Source: Enterobacter bugandensis
GTDB taxonomy: Bacteria; Pseudomonadota; Gammaproteobacteria; Enterobacterales; Enterobacteriaceae
DNA: 64,000 nucleotides
Reading direction: 5' to 3'
NCBI RefSeq assembly: GCF_900324475.1
Contig: NZ_LT992502.1
Location: 682,001 to 746,000, forward strand
Position numbers and translations under genes: made by a program. The notes under the pieces are model-generated. The model did not search any database and was not told where the DNA came from. It was given only the letters and a program-made list of their open reading frames with translations. Shown piece by piece: positions 30,175 to 37,376 of this stretch (its first letter is position 1; every line of letters begins with the position of its first letter).

Positions 30175-30215
30175 TCGGCATGGGTTGTGTTATGCTGTAC
30201 TCGCTAAAGAGTACA
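30168..30215 (+). promoter_or_regulatory. trpR promoter and autoregulatory operator
   Basis: -35 TTACTG (30168-30173, overlapping the slt stop) and -10 TATGCT (30191-30196) are 17 bases apart. The operator palindrome GTACTC-N6-GAGTAC (30197-30214) covers the transcription start, so TrpR with tryptophan blocks its own gene. Confidence 0.85.
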
Positions 30216-30229
30216 AGAGGCAGCATAAC

Positions 30230-30559
30230 ATGACCCAGCATTCCCCGTATTCCTCGGCAATGGCCGAACAGCGTCACCAGGAGTGGCTTCGTTTTGTGGA
30301 GCTGCTTCGCCAGTCTTACGAGCAGGATTTGCACCTACCCCTCATGCAGCTGATGCTTACGCCGGACGAGCGTGAGGCGCTGGGCACGCGCGTGCGGATT
30401 ATTGAAGAGCTATTGCGCGGTGAGATGAGCCAGCGCGAGCTGAAAAACGAGCTGGGCGCGGGCATCGCGACGATCACCCGTGGATCGAACAGCCTGAAGT
30501 CTGCGCCGGTTGAGCTGCGCCAGTGGCTCGAGTCAGTCTTATTGAGCGATCAACGATAA
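30230..30559 (+). CDS. trpR: Trp repressor
   Basis: Tryptophan-activated dimeric repressor of trp, aro and mtr genes and of itself. The 109-residue protein holds the helix-turn-helix region [20 protein letters not shown] near residues 68-87. I chose ATG 30230, as the homologous N-terminus [19 protein letters not shown] starts there; an upstream in-frame start at 30149 would lie inside slt. The last ten bases overlap the opposing yjjX. Confidence 0.96.
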   Translation: MTQHSPYSSAMAEQRHQEWLRFVELLRQSYEQDLHLPLMQLMLTPDEREALGTRVRIIEELLRGEMSQRELKNELGAGIATITRGSNSLKSAPVELRQWLESVLLSDQR

Positions 30560-31065
30560 ATGGCGTTATGAAACGGGCTCAGCGCCAGGATCACCGCCTG
30601 ATGGTAAACCCCTGAACGCGTGAGCTTACCCGCCGTAAAGACGCCAATCGCCCCTTCTTTACGCCCAATCTCATCAATGCCGGTGTACTGTGACATCACC
30701 GGCCCGAGCGCTTCACCTGCACGGACTTTTTCCAGAATGATCTCCGGCAGCGGCAGGGTGGCTGAGCGCGCTTCGCCGCGCTGCTCACGGCTTTCAATCA
30801 CCACCCAGCTAAAGGTTGCGCCTTCGTCGATGCCTGCTTCAATGGCGACCCAGAAGTCAGCCTTCGGGGCCGCGGCTTTTGCATTTGCCACGCGATTTCG
30901 TGCGCCAGCGCGCGTTTCCTCGCTGCCAAACGGCTGTTCAGGTACGCCACTCTCGACGCCGATGGCCTCAATATGGCAGGATCCTTCGCCGAAAATCTCT
31001 TCAAAAGCCTTTAGAATTGCCTGAATTTTGGCAGGATTGGTGGTAGCAGAGACAACATGGTGCAT
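30550..31065 (-). CDS. yjjX: Inosine/xanthosine triphosphatase YjjX
   Basis: House-cleaning nucleotidase that hydrolyses ITP and XTP to diphosphates, keeping damaged purines out of nucleic acids. The 171-residue protein shows the family start [16 protein letters not shown] and the conserved EAGID motif near residue 75. It converges on and overlaps trpR by ten bases. It is divergent from gpmB, about 50 bases between starts. Confidence 0.93.
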   Translation of the reverse strand: MHHVVSATTNPAKIQAILKAFEEIFGEGSCHIEAIGVESGVPEQPFGSEETRAGARNRVANAKAAAPKADFWVAIEAGIDEGATFSWVVIESREQRGEARSATLPLPEIILEKVRAGEALGPVMSQYTGIDEIGRKEGAIGVFTAGKLTRSGVYHQAVILALSPFHNAIYR

Positions 31066-31115
31066 AATTAAGCTCGATTCAAAAAAAACTCATCGCAGTA
31101 TAACGGAAAAAAAGC

Positions 31116-31763
31116 ATGTTACAGGTATACCTTGTTCGCCACGGTGAAACGCAGTGGAACGCCGAGCGACGTATTCAAGGCCAGTCAGACAGTCCTCTCA
31201 CCGAGAAGGGTGTGCAGCAAGCGTGGCAGGTGGCGGAACGCGCCAGAACGCTGGGCATTACCCACGTTATTACCAGCGATTTAGGTCGCACACAGCAGAC
31301 GGCGCGCATCATTGCCGACGCCTGCGGCTGCGATGTGATGCTTGAGCCGCGCCTGCGCGAGCTGGATATGGGCGTGCTGGAAAAGCGCCATATTGATACG
31401 CTGACGGAAACGGAAGAGGGCTGGCGCCGCACGCTGGTGAACGGTACCGAAGATGGTCGTATTCCTGAAGGGGAATCCATGCAGGAGCTGAGCGTGCGTA
31501 TGCATGCCGCGCTGGCTGAATGCCTCAAGCTTCCGGCAGGCAGCCGTCCGCTGCTGGTGAGTCACGGTATCGCGCTCGGCTGCCTGGTGAGCACTATTCT
31601 GGGGTTACCGGCTTACGCTGAGCGTCGGTTACGCCTGCGTAACTGCTCCATTTCACGGATTGATTATCAGGAAAGCGCGTGGCTGGCGTCGGGCTGGGTC
31701 GTGGAGATGGCAGGGGACATTTCGCATCTCGATGCCCCTGCGCTTGATGAACTGCAGCGTTAA
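31116..31763 (+). CDS. gpmB: Histidine-phosphatase GpmB (YtjC)
   Basis: Histidine-phosphatase-superfamily enzyme, 215 residues as in E. coli. The phosphohistidine motif LVRHGET starts at residue 6 and the second histidine is in LLVSHG near residue 150. It is annotated as a phosphoglycerate mutase-like protein, but orthologues act mainly as phosphatases, so glycolytic mutase activity is doubtful. Its stop overlaps the rob stop by four bases. Confidence 0.92.
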   Translation: MLQVYLVRHGETQWNAERRIQGQSDSPLTEKGVQQAWQVAERARTLGITHVITSDLGRTQQTARIIADACGCDVMLEPRLRELDMGVLEKRHIDTLTETEEGWRRTLVNGTEDGRIPEGESMQELSVRMHAALAECLKLPAGSRPLLVSHGIALGCLVSTILGLPAYAERRLRLRNCSISRIDYQESAWLASGWVVEMAGDISHLDAPALDELQR

Positions 31764-32629
31764 CGACGGACAGGAATCAAGAATTCCATACGCAGATTGA
31801 TTGGGCCTTCTTCCGGTTTGGCATCCTGCGCCGGGTAGTAGCGCTCGATATCCTGACCTTTACGGCGATTCAGATTCAGCATTGGCATGCACGTCCCGTA
31901 AACGGTCAGGATAAACTCCTGGACGCCCGTACCCAGTCCTTCATACGAGAACATCACGTACTCGCCGCCTTCCAGCACGACCGGCTTCGAACCCTGAATG
32001 TAGCCATTCGCCAGCTCCGGCGTCAGCGCGGTGGTGTAAAACACCTCCTGCTCGTCGTCTTTTTCCTGGCTTGGATGCGTTTCGTTGAGGCCATACAGGA
32101 TCGGCGGAATGGCCGGCGCATGGCTCAGGAAATCGCGCCAGAACTGGACGCGCATCTGATGGCGGAACTCAGAAATCTGCTCCAGAGAGCACGAGTAGCT
32201 CTGGGTTGTACCGATCAGATGGGTTTCCGGCAGAGTGACCATTTCGTATTTCGGCATCGCGAACTCGCCCAGACGCAGCGGCGGACGCATGCCAAACGAG
32301 CTCCAGTCAGGCGAGCGGCGATAGAGCGCTGGCGTCAACGAGAACTGTTTTTTAAAGGCACGGGTGAAGGTCTGCTGCGAATCAAAACGGTACTGCAGGG
32401 CAATATCCAGAATTGGCCGCGCGGTCAGGCGCAAAGCCACCGCAGATTTCGATAAACGACGTGCGCGAATATAGGCACCGATAGCATGACCGGTGACATC
32501 CTTGAACATCCTTTGCAGATGCCACTTGGAATAGCCCGCTTTAGCCGCCACATTATCCAGTGACAAAGGCTGGTCGAGATGACCTTCCAGCCAGGTGAGC
32601 AGGTCGCGAATAATTCCAGCCTGATCCAT
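31760..32629 (-). CDS. rob: Right origin-binding regulator Rob
   Basis: AraC/XylS-family activator of the mar/sox/rob regulon, giving resistance to antibiotics, solvents and superoxide. Unusually for the family the DNA-binding domain is N-terminal (about 1-110, two helix-turn-helix units starting at LSLDNVAAKAGYSKWHLQRM). A GyrI-like effector domain follows. The 289-residue length equals E. coli Rob. The promoter region is the 211-base gap to creA. Confidence 0.96.
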   Translation of the reverse strand: MDQAGIIRDLLTWLEGHLDQPLSLDNVAAKAGYSKWHLQRMFKDVTGHAIGAYIRARRLSKSAVALRLTARPILDIALQYRFDSQQTFTRAFKKQFSLTPALYRRSPDWSSFGMRPPLRLGEFAMPKYEMVTLPETHLIGTTQSYSCSLEQISEFRHQMRVQFWRDFLSHAPAIPPILYGLNETHPSQEKDDEQEVFYTTALTPELANGYIQGSKPVVLEGGEYVMFSYEGLGTGVQEFILTVYGTCMPMLNLNRRKGQDIERYYPAQDAKPEEGPINLRMEFLIPVRR

Positions 32630-32840
32630 ATACTATCCTCATCCTTAAAACAGCAGGTGCCTGATAACAGGTTAGCGGATAATAGCATTTTTTGATGTTT
32701 TAGCATTCAGTGTTTTTTTTGCGCATTAATGCCTTTTCTCTCTCATTTTGGGTGAATATATTCTAATCCTGTGATCTTGCTACATTTTTGACTAACGTGT
32801 TGAATAATCGCTCAAAGCAATTTTAAAGAATGGTAACAAT

Positions 32841-33311
32841 ATGAAATACAAGACTTTGCTTCTTACTGCCCTGTTGCTGGTAGCGGGCCGTGCGGCGCAG
32901 GCGGAACAGATTGGTTCTGTCGATACCGTGTTCAAAATGTTCGGTCCGGACCACAAAATTGTGGTGGAGGCGTTTGACGATCCGGACGTGAAAAACGTCA
33001 CCTGCTACGTCAGCCGCGCGAAGACGGGCGGTATTAAAGGCGGCCTGGGGCTGGCGGAAGACACTTCCGATGCGGCGATCTCCTGTCAGCAGGTGGGACC
33101 GGTTGAGCTGAGCGATAAAATCAAAAACGGCAAAGCGCAGGGCGACGTGGTGTTCCAGAAACGGACCTCGCTGGTGTTTAAAAAGCTCCAGGTGGTGCGT
33201 TTCTATGATGCGAAACGCAACACGTTAGCTTATCTGGCTTATTCCGACAAAGTCGTGGAAGGCTCACCGAAAAACGCGATCAGCGCGGTGCCAATTATGC
33301 CGTGGCATTGA
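32841..33311 (+). CDS. creA: Periplasmic protein CreA
   Basis: A 156-residue CreA-family protein with a signal peptide ending AQA (cleavage after about residue 21). The mature part has two cysteines that could pair. Function is not established; in E. coli it precedes the two-component genes creBC and creD. Here creBCD are absent and an Hcp cassette follows, so the usual operon is broken after its first gene. The sequence of CreA itself looks intact. Confidence 0.92.
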   Translation: MKYKTLLLTALLLVAGRAAQAEQIGSVDTVFKMFGPDHKIVVEAFDDPDVKNVTCYVSRAKTGGIKGGLGLAEDTSDAAISCQQVGPVELSDKIKNGKAQGDVVFQKRTSLVFKKLQVVRFYDAKRNTLAYLAYSDKVVEGSPKNAISAVPIMPWH

Positions 33312-33325
33312 TTTTCCTGAATATT

Positions 33326-33398
33326 ATTGATCGTACCAATGACATTATTACCTTATTAAATATGCGGTTTTAGGTGTAATGAAGTCGGTGCGATCAAT
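33326..33398. repeat. 12-bp inverted repeat in the creA-hcp gap
   Basis: Arms ATTGATCGTACC (33326-33337) and GGTGCGATCAAT (33387-33398), 49 bases apart, pair over 12 positions in RNA with one G-U pair. The second arm is followed by TTTTTA and then the hcp ribosome binding site. It could be an attenuator, a regulator site or an insertion scar. Confidence 0.6.
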
Positions 33399-33418
33399 TT
33401 TTAAAAGGAAATCAGCTA

Positions 33419-33910
33419 ATGGCCGTACCCGCTCATCTCTGGCTTTATGACATAAATGGTTCACTTATCCCGGGAGGGAGTGAAGTCGCAGGAAGAGAAG
33501 GCAGTATAGAAATACAGAGTTTTGTTCATGGATTACATGTTCCCTTTGACGGTAATACTGGCCGGCTGACGTCTACACGTGTACACAACGTGATGAGTAT
33601 TGAAAAGGAGTTCGATAAAGCCTCTCCGTATCTTTACCGTGCTGTAGCGCAAGCCGAGAGATTGCAAAGAGCACAAATTCGGTGGTATCGAATAACAACT
33701 TCAGGCACGGAAGAGGAGTTTTTTCATATTTTGCTTGAGGATATACGTCTCATCCATATAAATCCTTCGATGCATAATTTCAAACAGCCCATTGGGCAGC
33801 TTTCGGTTCCAACGGAGTCTCTTGGCCTGGGGTATGCACGTATCACCTGGAAATATCTCGACGGCAACATTCAGTTTACCGATGAATGGAATTCACGCAT
33901 GTGCGCTTAA
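33419..33910 (+). CDS. hcp: Hcp-family type VI secretion tube protein (orphan)
   Basis: Hcp forms the hexameric rings of the type VI secretion tube and carries small effectors in its lumen. This 163-residue protein shows the family pattern: start MAVPAHLWLYD, GREGSIEIQSFVHG near 26-39, SPYLYRAVA near 69, and ITWKYLDGNIQFTDEWN at the end. AAGGAAATC precedes the start. No other T6SS structural gene lies nearby, so this is an orphan Hcp that would use an apparatus encoded elsewhere. It is followed by a DUF2778 effector and a membrane protein. DNA is visibly AT-richer than neighbours, suggesting acquisition. Confidence 0.9.
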   Translation: MAVPAHLWLYDINGSLIPGGSEVAGREGSIEIQSFVHGLHVPFDGNTGRLTSTRVHNVMSIEKEFDKASPYLYRAVAQAERLQRAQIRWYRITTSGTEEEFFHILLEDIRLIHINPSMHNFKQPIGQLSVPTESLGLGYARITWKYLDGNIQFTDEWNSRMCA

Positions 33911-33921
33911 GGTTGAGAGAA

Positions 33922-34428
33922 ATGATCTATTGTGAGTTCAATTACAACGAGCATTTTTCAGCAAATAGTTTAATGCTTCGTTGCGCTGGTGTAGGCACAT
34001 TCCCGGTATTTTCTGGCCTGGGCGCATTCATGAATATTTCTGAGTATTCCGGACACCGTAATGGACCGATACCGCTGGGTAAATATTGGATTGTAGACAG
34101 GCCTATGGGAGGGATTGGCTCAATGGAAAGAATGGTGGAGAAATGGTTCAAAACGGGGAATCGCTACTGGGAATGGTTTGCCCTGTACCGCCAGGATGGT
34201 TTGATAGACGATAGGACGTTTGTCGATGGCGTGATGCGAGGAAATTTCCGTCTTCATCCACTCCGTCCAGACGGCAGTGGCGTATCTGATGGTTGCATCA
34301 CGTTCCGTAATCAGGCTGATTTCGATCAGCTGCGTCAGGCGCTTCTTAAAACGACTACCCAGGTGCTTCCCCATAGCAAGATAAAGGCTTATGGAGAGCT
34401 CAGCGTGATTGGGATGAGGCGGGCATAA
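33922..34428 (+). CDS. DUF2778 / Tlde1-type peptidoglycan-targeting effector
   Basis: A 168-residue DUF2778 protein. The family GPIPLGKYWIVDRP segment (48-61) is present, and the putative catalytic pair is His112 (FRLHP) and Cys125 in SDGCITF, resembling L,D-transpeptidase active sites. Tlde1 proteins of this family are T6SS effectors that attack cell-wall tetrapeptides of rival bacteria. The start at ATG 33922, 11 bases after the hcp stop, follows AAGG. An in-frame ATG at 33886 would overlap hcp. No signal peptide is seen, as expected for Hcp cargo. Role is inferred from family and context. Confidence 0.82.
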   Translation: MIYCEFNYNEHFSANSLMLRCAGVGTFPVFSGLGAFMNISEYSGHRNGPIPLGKYWIVDRPMGGIGSMERMVEKWFKTGNRYWEWFALYRQDGLIDDRTFVDGVMRGNFRLHPLRPDGSGVSDGCITFRNQADFDQLRQALLKTTTQVLPHSKIKAYGELSVIGMRRA

Positions 34429-34429
34429 A

Positions 34430-34927
34430 GTGAAACGGTACTTGCCCCTGCTGGCGCGTATATGCATGGCTCCCATGGGTTTTGTGCTGATTGGTGTTCT
34501 GGCTGTTAACTCACTGGATTTCGGCAGTTACGCATGGGGAGGATATCAACTAACGTATGCCCAACTTCTTTTGGCTCTTTGCGTAAATCTCTTTCTGGCA
34601 TCAGTCATTCTAATAGCCTGTTATCTGTGCATTCTGAAGATAGCTGGATTGTGGGTCAGAAAGGAAATTTATGTAGGCATCTTTTACATCTGCGTCTTTC
34701 AATTGTTCTTTGCCGTTTTCACCATTATGGATTGCGACGTTGCTTTGAAATCGGCTGTAGAGCATTTGCTCCATCTTTGTGGCAAGTGGGAGTGGGCGGA
34801 ATCCCTTGATTTTGATAAACAAGAAGCACAAAGAGAGAGCCGGGATGCCTGGATTACATTAATTTACCTCGCAGGCAATACCGCGCTTTCGCAGGTGTCG
34901 ACGATGATATTCTCCAGACGTATGTAG
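34430..34927 (+). CDS. Small membrane protein, probable immunity protein
   Basis: A 165-residue protein with GTG start one base after the effector stop, so strongly coupled. It has about three hydrophobic segments (roughly 8-27, 40-68, 78-101), then a hydrophilic stretch (about 105-145) that may face the periplasm. I do not recognise a named family. Adjacency to a DUF2778 effector suggests an immunity protein protecting the producer's own cell wall; this is inference. AT-rich like the two genes before it. Confidence 0.68.
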   Translation: MKRYLPLLARICMAPMGFVLIGVLAVNSLDFGSYAWGGYQLTYAQLLLALCVNLFLASVILIACYLCILKIAGLWVRKEIYVGIFYICVFQLFFAVFTIMDCDVALKSAVEHLLHLCGKWEWAESLDFDKQEAQRESRDAWITLIYLAGNTALSQVSTMIFSRRM

Positions 34928-34930
34928 ATA

Positions 34931-34960
34931 AAAAAAACGGCGCAAATGCGCCGTTTTTTA
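34931..34960. terminator. Bidirectional terminator between cassette and arcA
   Basis: Stem ACGGCGC / GCGCCGT (34937-34943, 34948-34954) with loop AAAT, flanked by A-run and T-run. It serves both the Hcp cassette and the converging arcA. Confidence 0.92.
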
Positions 34961-34977
34961 CTGCGTGACGTGACGGA

Positions 34978-35694
34978 TTATTCCTGCAGATCACCGCAGA
35001 AACGGTACCCTTCGCCGTGGATGGTGGCGATGATTTCCGGCGTATCCGGCGTCGATTCGAAATGCTTACGAATACGACGGATGGTCACGTCTACGGTACG
35101 GTCATGAGGCTTCAGCTCACGACCGGTCATTTTCTTCAGCAGTTCTGCACGGGACTGAATTTTGCCCGGATTTTCGCAGAAGTGCAGCATCGCGCGGAAT
35201 TCGCTGCGCGGCAGCTTATACTGCTCACCGTTCGGGCTAATCAGCGAACGGCTATTGATATCAAGTTCCCAGCCGTTGAATTTGTAGCTGTCGACGCTAC
35301 GACGCTCTTCGCTGACCGTGCCCAGGTTCATGGTGCGGGACAGCAGGTTGCGTGCACGAATGGTTAACTCGCGAGGGTTGAACGGTTTGGTGATGTAGTC
35401 ATCCGCACCGATCTCCAGGCCAAGAATTTTATCAACTTCGTTATCACGGCCCGTCAGGAACATTAACGCGACGTTCGCCTGTTCACGCAGTTCGCGCGCC
35501 AGCAGAAGACCGTTTTTGCCCGGCAGGTTGATATCCATGATCACCAGGTTGATATCATTTTCAGAAAGGATCTGATGCATCTCTGCGCCATCGGTCGCTT
35601 CAAAGACATCGTAGCCTTCTGCTTCGAAAATGCTCTTTAACGTGTTGCGTGTTACCAACTCGTCTTCAACGATAAGAATGTGCGGGGTCTGCAT
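34978..35694 (-). CDS. arcA: Aerobic respiration response regulator ArcA
   Basis: OmpR-family response regulator that represses aerobic metabolism when ArcB phosphorylates it under low oxygen. Receiver domain: phospho-acceptor Asp54 (IMDINLPG) and Lys103 (ITKPF). The C-terminal winged helix (about 135-238) has [16 protein letters not shown] as recognition helix. The 238-residue length equals E. coli ArcA. An FNR-type site lies about 280 bases upstream, consistent with anaerobic induction. Confidence 0.97.
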   Translation of the reverse strand: MQTPHILIVEDELVTRNTLKSIFEAEGYDVFEATDGAEMHQILSENDINLVIMDINLPGKNGLLLARELREQANVALMFLTGRDNEVDKILGLEIGADDYITKPFNPRELTIRARNLLSRTMNLGTVSEERRSVDSYKFNGWELDINSRSLISPNGEQYKLPRSEFRAMLHFCENPGKIQSRAELLKKMTGRELKPHDRTVDVTIRRIRKHFESTPDTPEIIATIHGEGYRFCGDLQE

Positions 35695-35789
35695 GTTTGC
35701 TACCTAAATTGCCAACTAAATCGAAACAGGAAGTACAAAAGTCCCTGACCTGCCTGATACATGTCGCAAATTAACATGATCGGCTTAAC

Positions 35790-35930
35790 GTGACTAAAGT
35801 ACGTAATTGCGTTCTTGATGCACTTTCCATCAACGTCAACAACATCATTAGCTTGGTCTTGGGTACTTTCCCTTTGGACCCGACAGTGTCAAAAACGGCT
35901 GTCATCCTAACCATTTTAACAGCAACATAA
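35790..35930 (+). CDS. yjjY: Small protein YjjY in the arcA leader region
   Basis: A 46-residue frame that reads TKVRNCVLDALSINVNN at the start and SKTAVILTILTAT at the end, nearly identical to E. coli YjjY. The start would be GTG 35790, with no good ribosome binding site. It runs opposite to the arcA leader, so the conserved DNA may owe as much to arcA regulation as to coding. Function unknown; expression uncertain. Confidence 0.55.
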   Translation: MTKVRNCVLDALSINVNNIISLVLGTFPLDPTVSKTAVILTILTAT

Positions 35931-36329
35931 CAGGCTAAGTGACACCAGACACCCAATAAAACTACGCTTCGTTGACATATATCAAGTTCAATTGTAGCAC
36001 GTTAACAGTTTGATGAAATCATCGTAGCCGAATGCTAGCCTTTGTCACAATTTTTCAATAAACCAACTAGTTGCGGAGATTGATTTATAAACAAAGCGAA
36101 TCCAATCAGAACAGGGTATTCACGTTGCCATTATCATTATAAAACATAGGGATAATAGGCTTCTGTTAACATTCTAACTGATTGTTCAGACACAAAATAG
36201 TTTAGCGTCTTTAATTTGTTATGAAACGCTATTTCGGTGATTTGTGTTGCAAATTTGTAAATTCGTGCTGCGTAATATGTTGAAGTGCATCACACTTTTC
36301 TCCGCTAACTGATTAAAAAGAGAGCATAA
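35931..36329. other. AT-rich intergenic region, arcA and yjtD promoters
   Basis: About 400 bases without a supportable gene between yjjY and yjtD. It holds an FNR-type palindrome (35972-35985) and is AT-rich throughout, consistent with the several arcA promoters known in E. coli and the yjtD promoter. No repeat or RNA gene was recognised. Confidence 0.6.
35972..35985 (-). promoter_or_regulatory. FNR box upstream of arcA
   Basis: TTGAC-ATAT-ATCAA matches the FNR consensus TTGAT-N4-ATCAA at nine of ten defined bases. FNR is known to activate arcA in E. coli when oxygen is absent. Confidence 0.75.
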
Positions 36330-37016
36330 ATGCATCTGTCGATTGTACTGGTCGCTCCAGCCAGAGCCGAAAATATAGGCGCTGCGGCGCGTGCCATGAA
36401 GACCATGGGTTTTACCGATTTACGTATTGTGGACAGCACTGCGCACCTGGAACCTGCCGCCCGCTGGGTGGCGCACGGTTCGGGGGATATTCTCGATAAT
36501 ATAACGACTTACGCTACGCTTGCCGACGCGCTGCATGACATTTCATTTACCGTTGCCACCACAGCACGCAGCCGGGCGAAGTTCCACTACTACGCCACGC
36601 CTGCTGAACTGGTGCCCATGCTGGAAGAGAAAAGCCAGTGGCTTGAGAAAGCCGCGCTGGTATTTGGTCGTGAAGATTCCGGGCTCGCCAACGAAGAGCT
36701 TGAGCTGGCGGACGTTCTCACCGGTGCGCCGATGGTAGCCGATTATCCTTCCCTGAATTTAGGCCAGGCGGTAATGGTCTATTGCTATCAATTAGCTTCC
36801 CTAATGCAAATCCCTCAATCCCAGACAGAAGCCGCCAATGAAAATCAGCTGGCCGCGCTTCGTGCTCGCGTAGAGCGTCTTTTATCGAGCCTTGGCGTTG
36901 CGGACGATCAAAAAATGGCCGACTGGCTACAGCAGCGCCTTGGACGTCTTGAGCAGCGGGACACCGCCATGTTGCACCGTTTGCTGCACGATATTGAAAA
37001 AAAATTGGCCGAGTAA
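36330..37016 (+). CDS. yjtD: SPOUT-family tRNA/rRNA methyltransferase YjtD
   Basis: TrmH/TrmJ-type 2'-O-ribose methyltransferase of the SPOUT (knotted) superfamily, 228 residues as in E. coli. The three SPOUT motifs are visible: PARAENIGAAARAMK near the start, LVFGREDSGLANEEL near residue 110, and SLNLGQAVMVYCYQL near 140. The RNA target has not been established. It lies just upstream of the thr operon. Confidence 0.92.
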   Translation: MHLSIVLVAPARAENIGAAARAMKTMGFTDLRIVDSTAHLEPAARWVAHGSGDILDNITTYATLADALHDISFTVATTARSRAKFHYYATPAELVPMLEEKSQWLEKAALVFGREDSGLANEELELADVLTGAPMVADYPSLNLGQAVMVYCYQLASLMQIPQSQTEAANENQLAALRARVERLLSSLGVADDQKMADWLQQRLGRLEQRDTAMLHRLLHDIEKKLAE

Positions 37017-37149
37017 AATGCTGTCATAAGTTTTTACTATGGCGAAATGGTCTGTCGTGGAGGGTTGGGGCTGGGGGATTCGGATGAAAATAAAACGTCA
37101 TGCAGCGTGACGTGAACGTCCGTGGAATTGTGATCAAATTAAAAATTCA

Positions 37150-37178
37150 TTGACTTAAGGTGCCCGATCCTTTAACCC
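37150..37178 (+). promoter_or_regulatory. thr operon promoter
   Basis: -35 TTGACT (37150-37155) and -10 TAACCC (37173-37178) with 17-base spacing. Sequence and layout match the E. coli thrL promoter (TTGACT / TAACCA). Confidence 0.8.
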
Positions 37179-37227
37179 TAAAAGAATACAGCACAGACAG
37201 ATAATAATGACAGAGTACACAACATCC

Positions 37228-37296
37228 ATGAAACGCATCAGCATCACCACCATTACCACAACCATCATCATTACCACAGGTAACGATGCGGGCTGA
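37228..37296 (+). CDS. thrL: thr operon leader peptide
   Basis: A 22-residue peptide, MKRISITTITTTIIITTGND followed by AG, rich in the two regulatory amino acids: seven Thr and six Ile codons. Ribosome stalling on them when threonyl- or isoleucyl-tRNA is scarce prevents the downstream terminator from forming. It is one residue longer and carries more Ile than the E. coli leader. Confidence 0.93.
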   Translation: MKRISITTITTTIIITTGNDAG

Positions 37297-37314
37297 CGCG
37301 TACAGGAAAAACAG

Positions 37315-37352
37315 AAAAAAGCCCGCACCTGAACAGTGCGGGCTTTTTTTTC
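37315..37352 (+). terminator. thr attenuator
   Basis: Stem GCCCGCAC / GTGCGGGC (37321-37328, 37336-37343), seven-base loop and a run of eight Ts. It lies 25 bases before thrA and ends transcription when threonine and isoleucine are plentiful. Confidence 0.94.
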
Positions 37353-37376
37353 GGCTAAAGGAAACGAGGTAGAACC

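Noticed and set aside
33886-33921. Extended N-terminus for the DUF2778 gene overlapping hcp
   Set aside because: The added 12 residues are encoded inside the hcp 3' end; a better ribosome binding site fits ATG 33922.
34534-34809. Alternative-frame reading within the candidate immunity gene
   Set aside because: Lies wholly inside the membrane-protein frame, has no ribosome binding site and no hydrophobic pattern of its own.
33312-34977. Transposon or prophage as carrier of the Hcp cassette
   Set aside because: I found no transposase, integrase, target-site duplication or tRNA fragment at the edges; only the 12-bp inverted repeat was seen.
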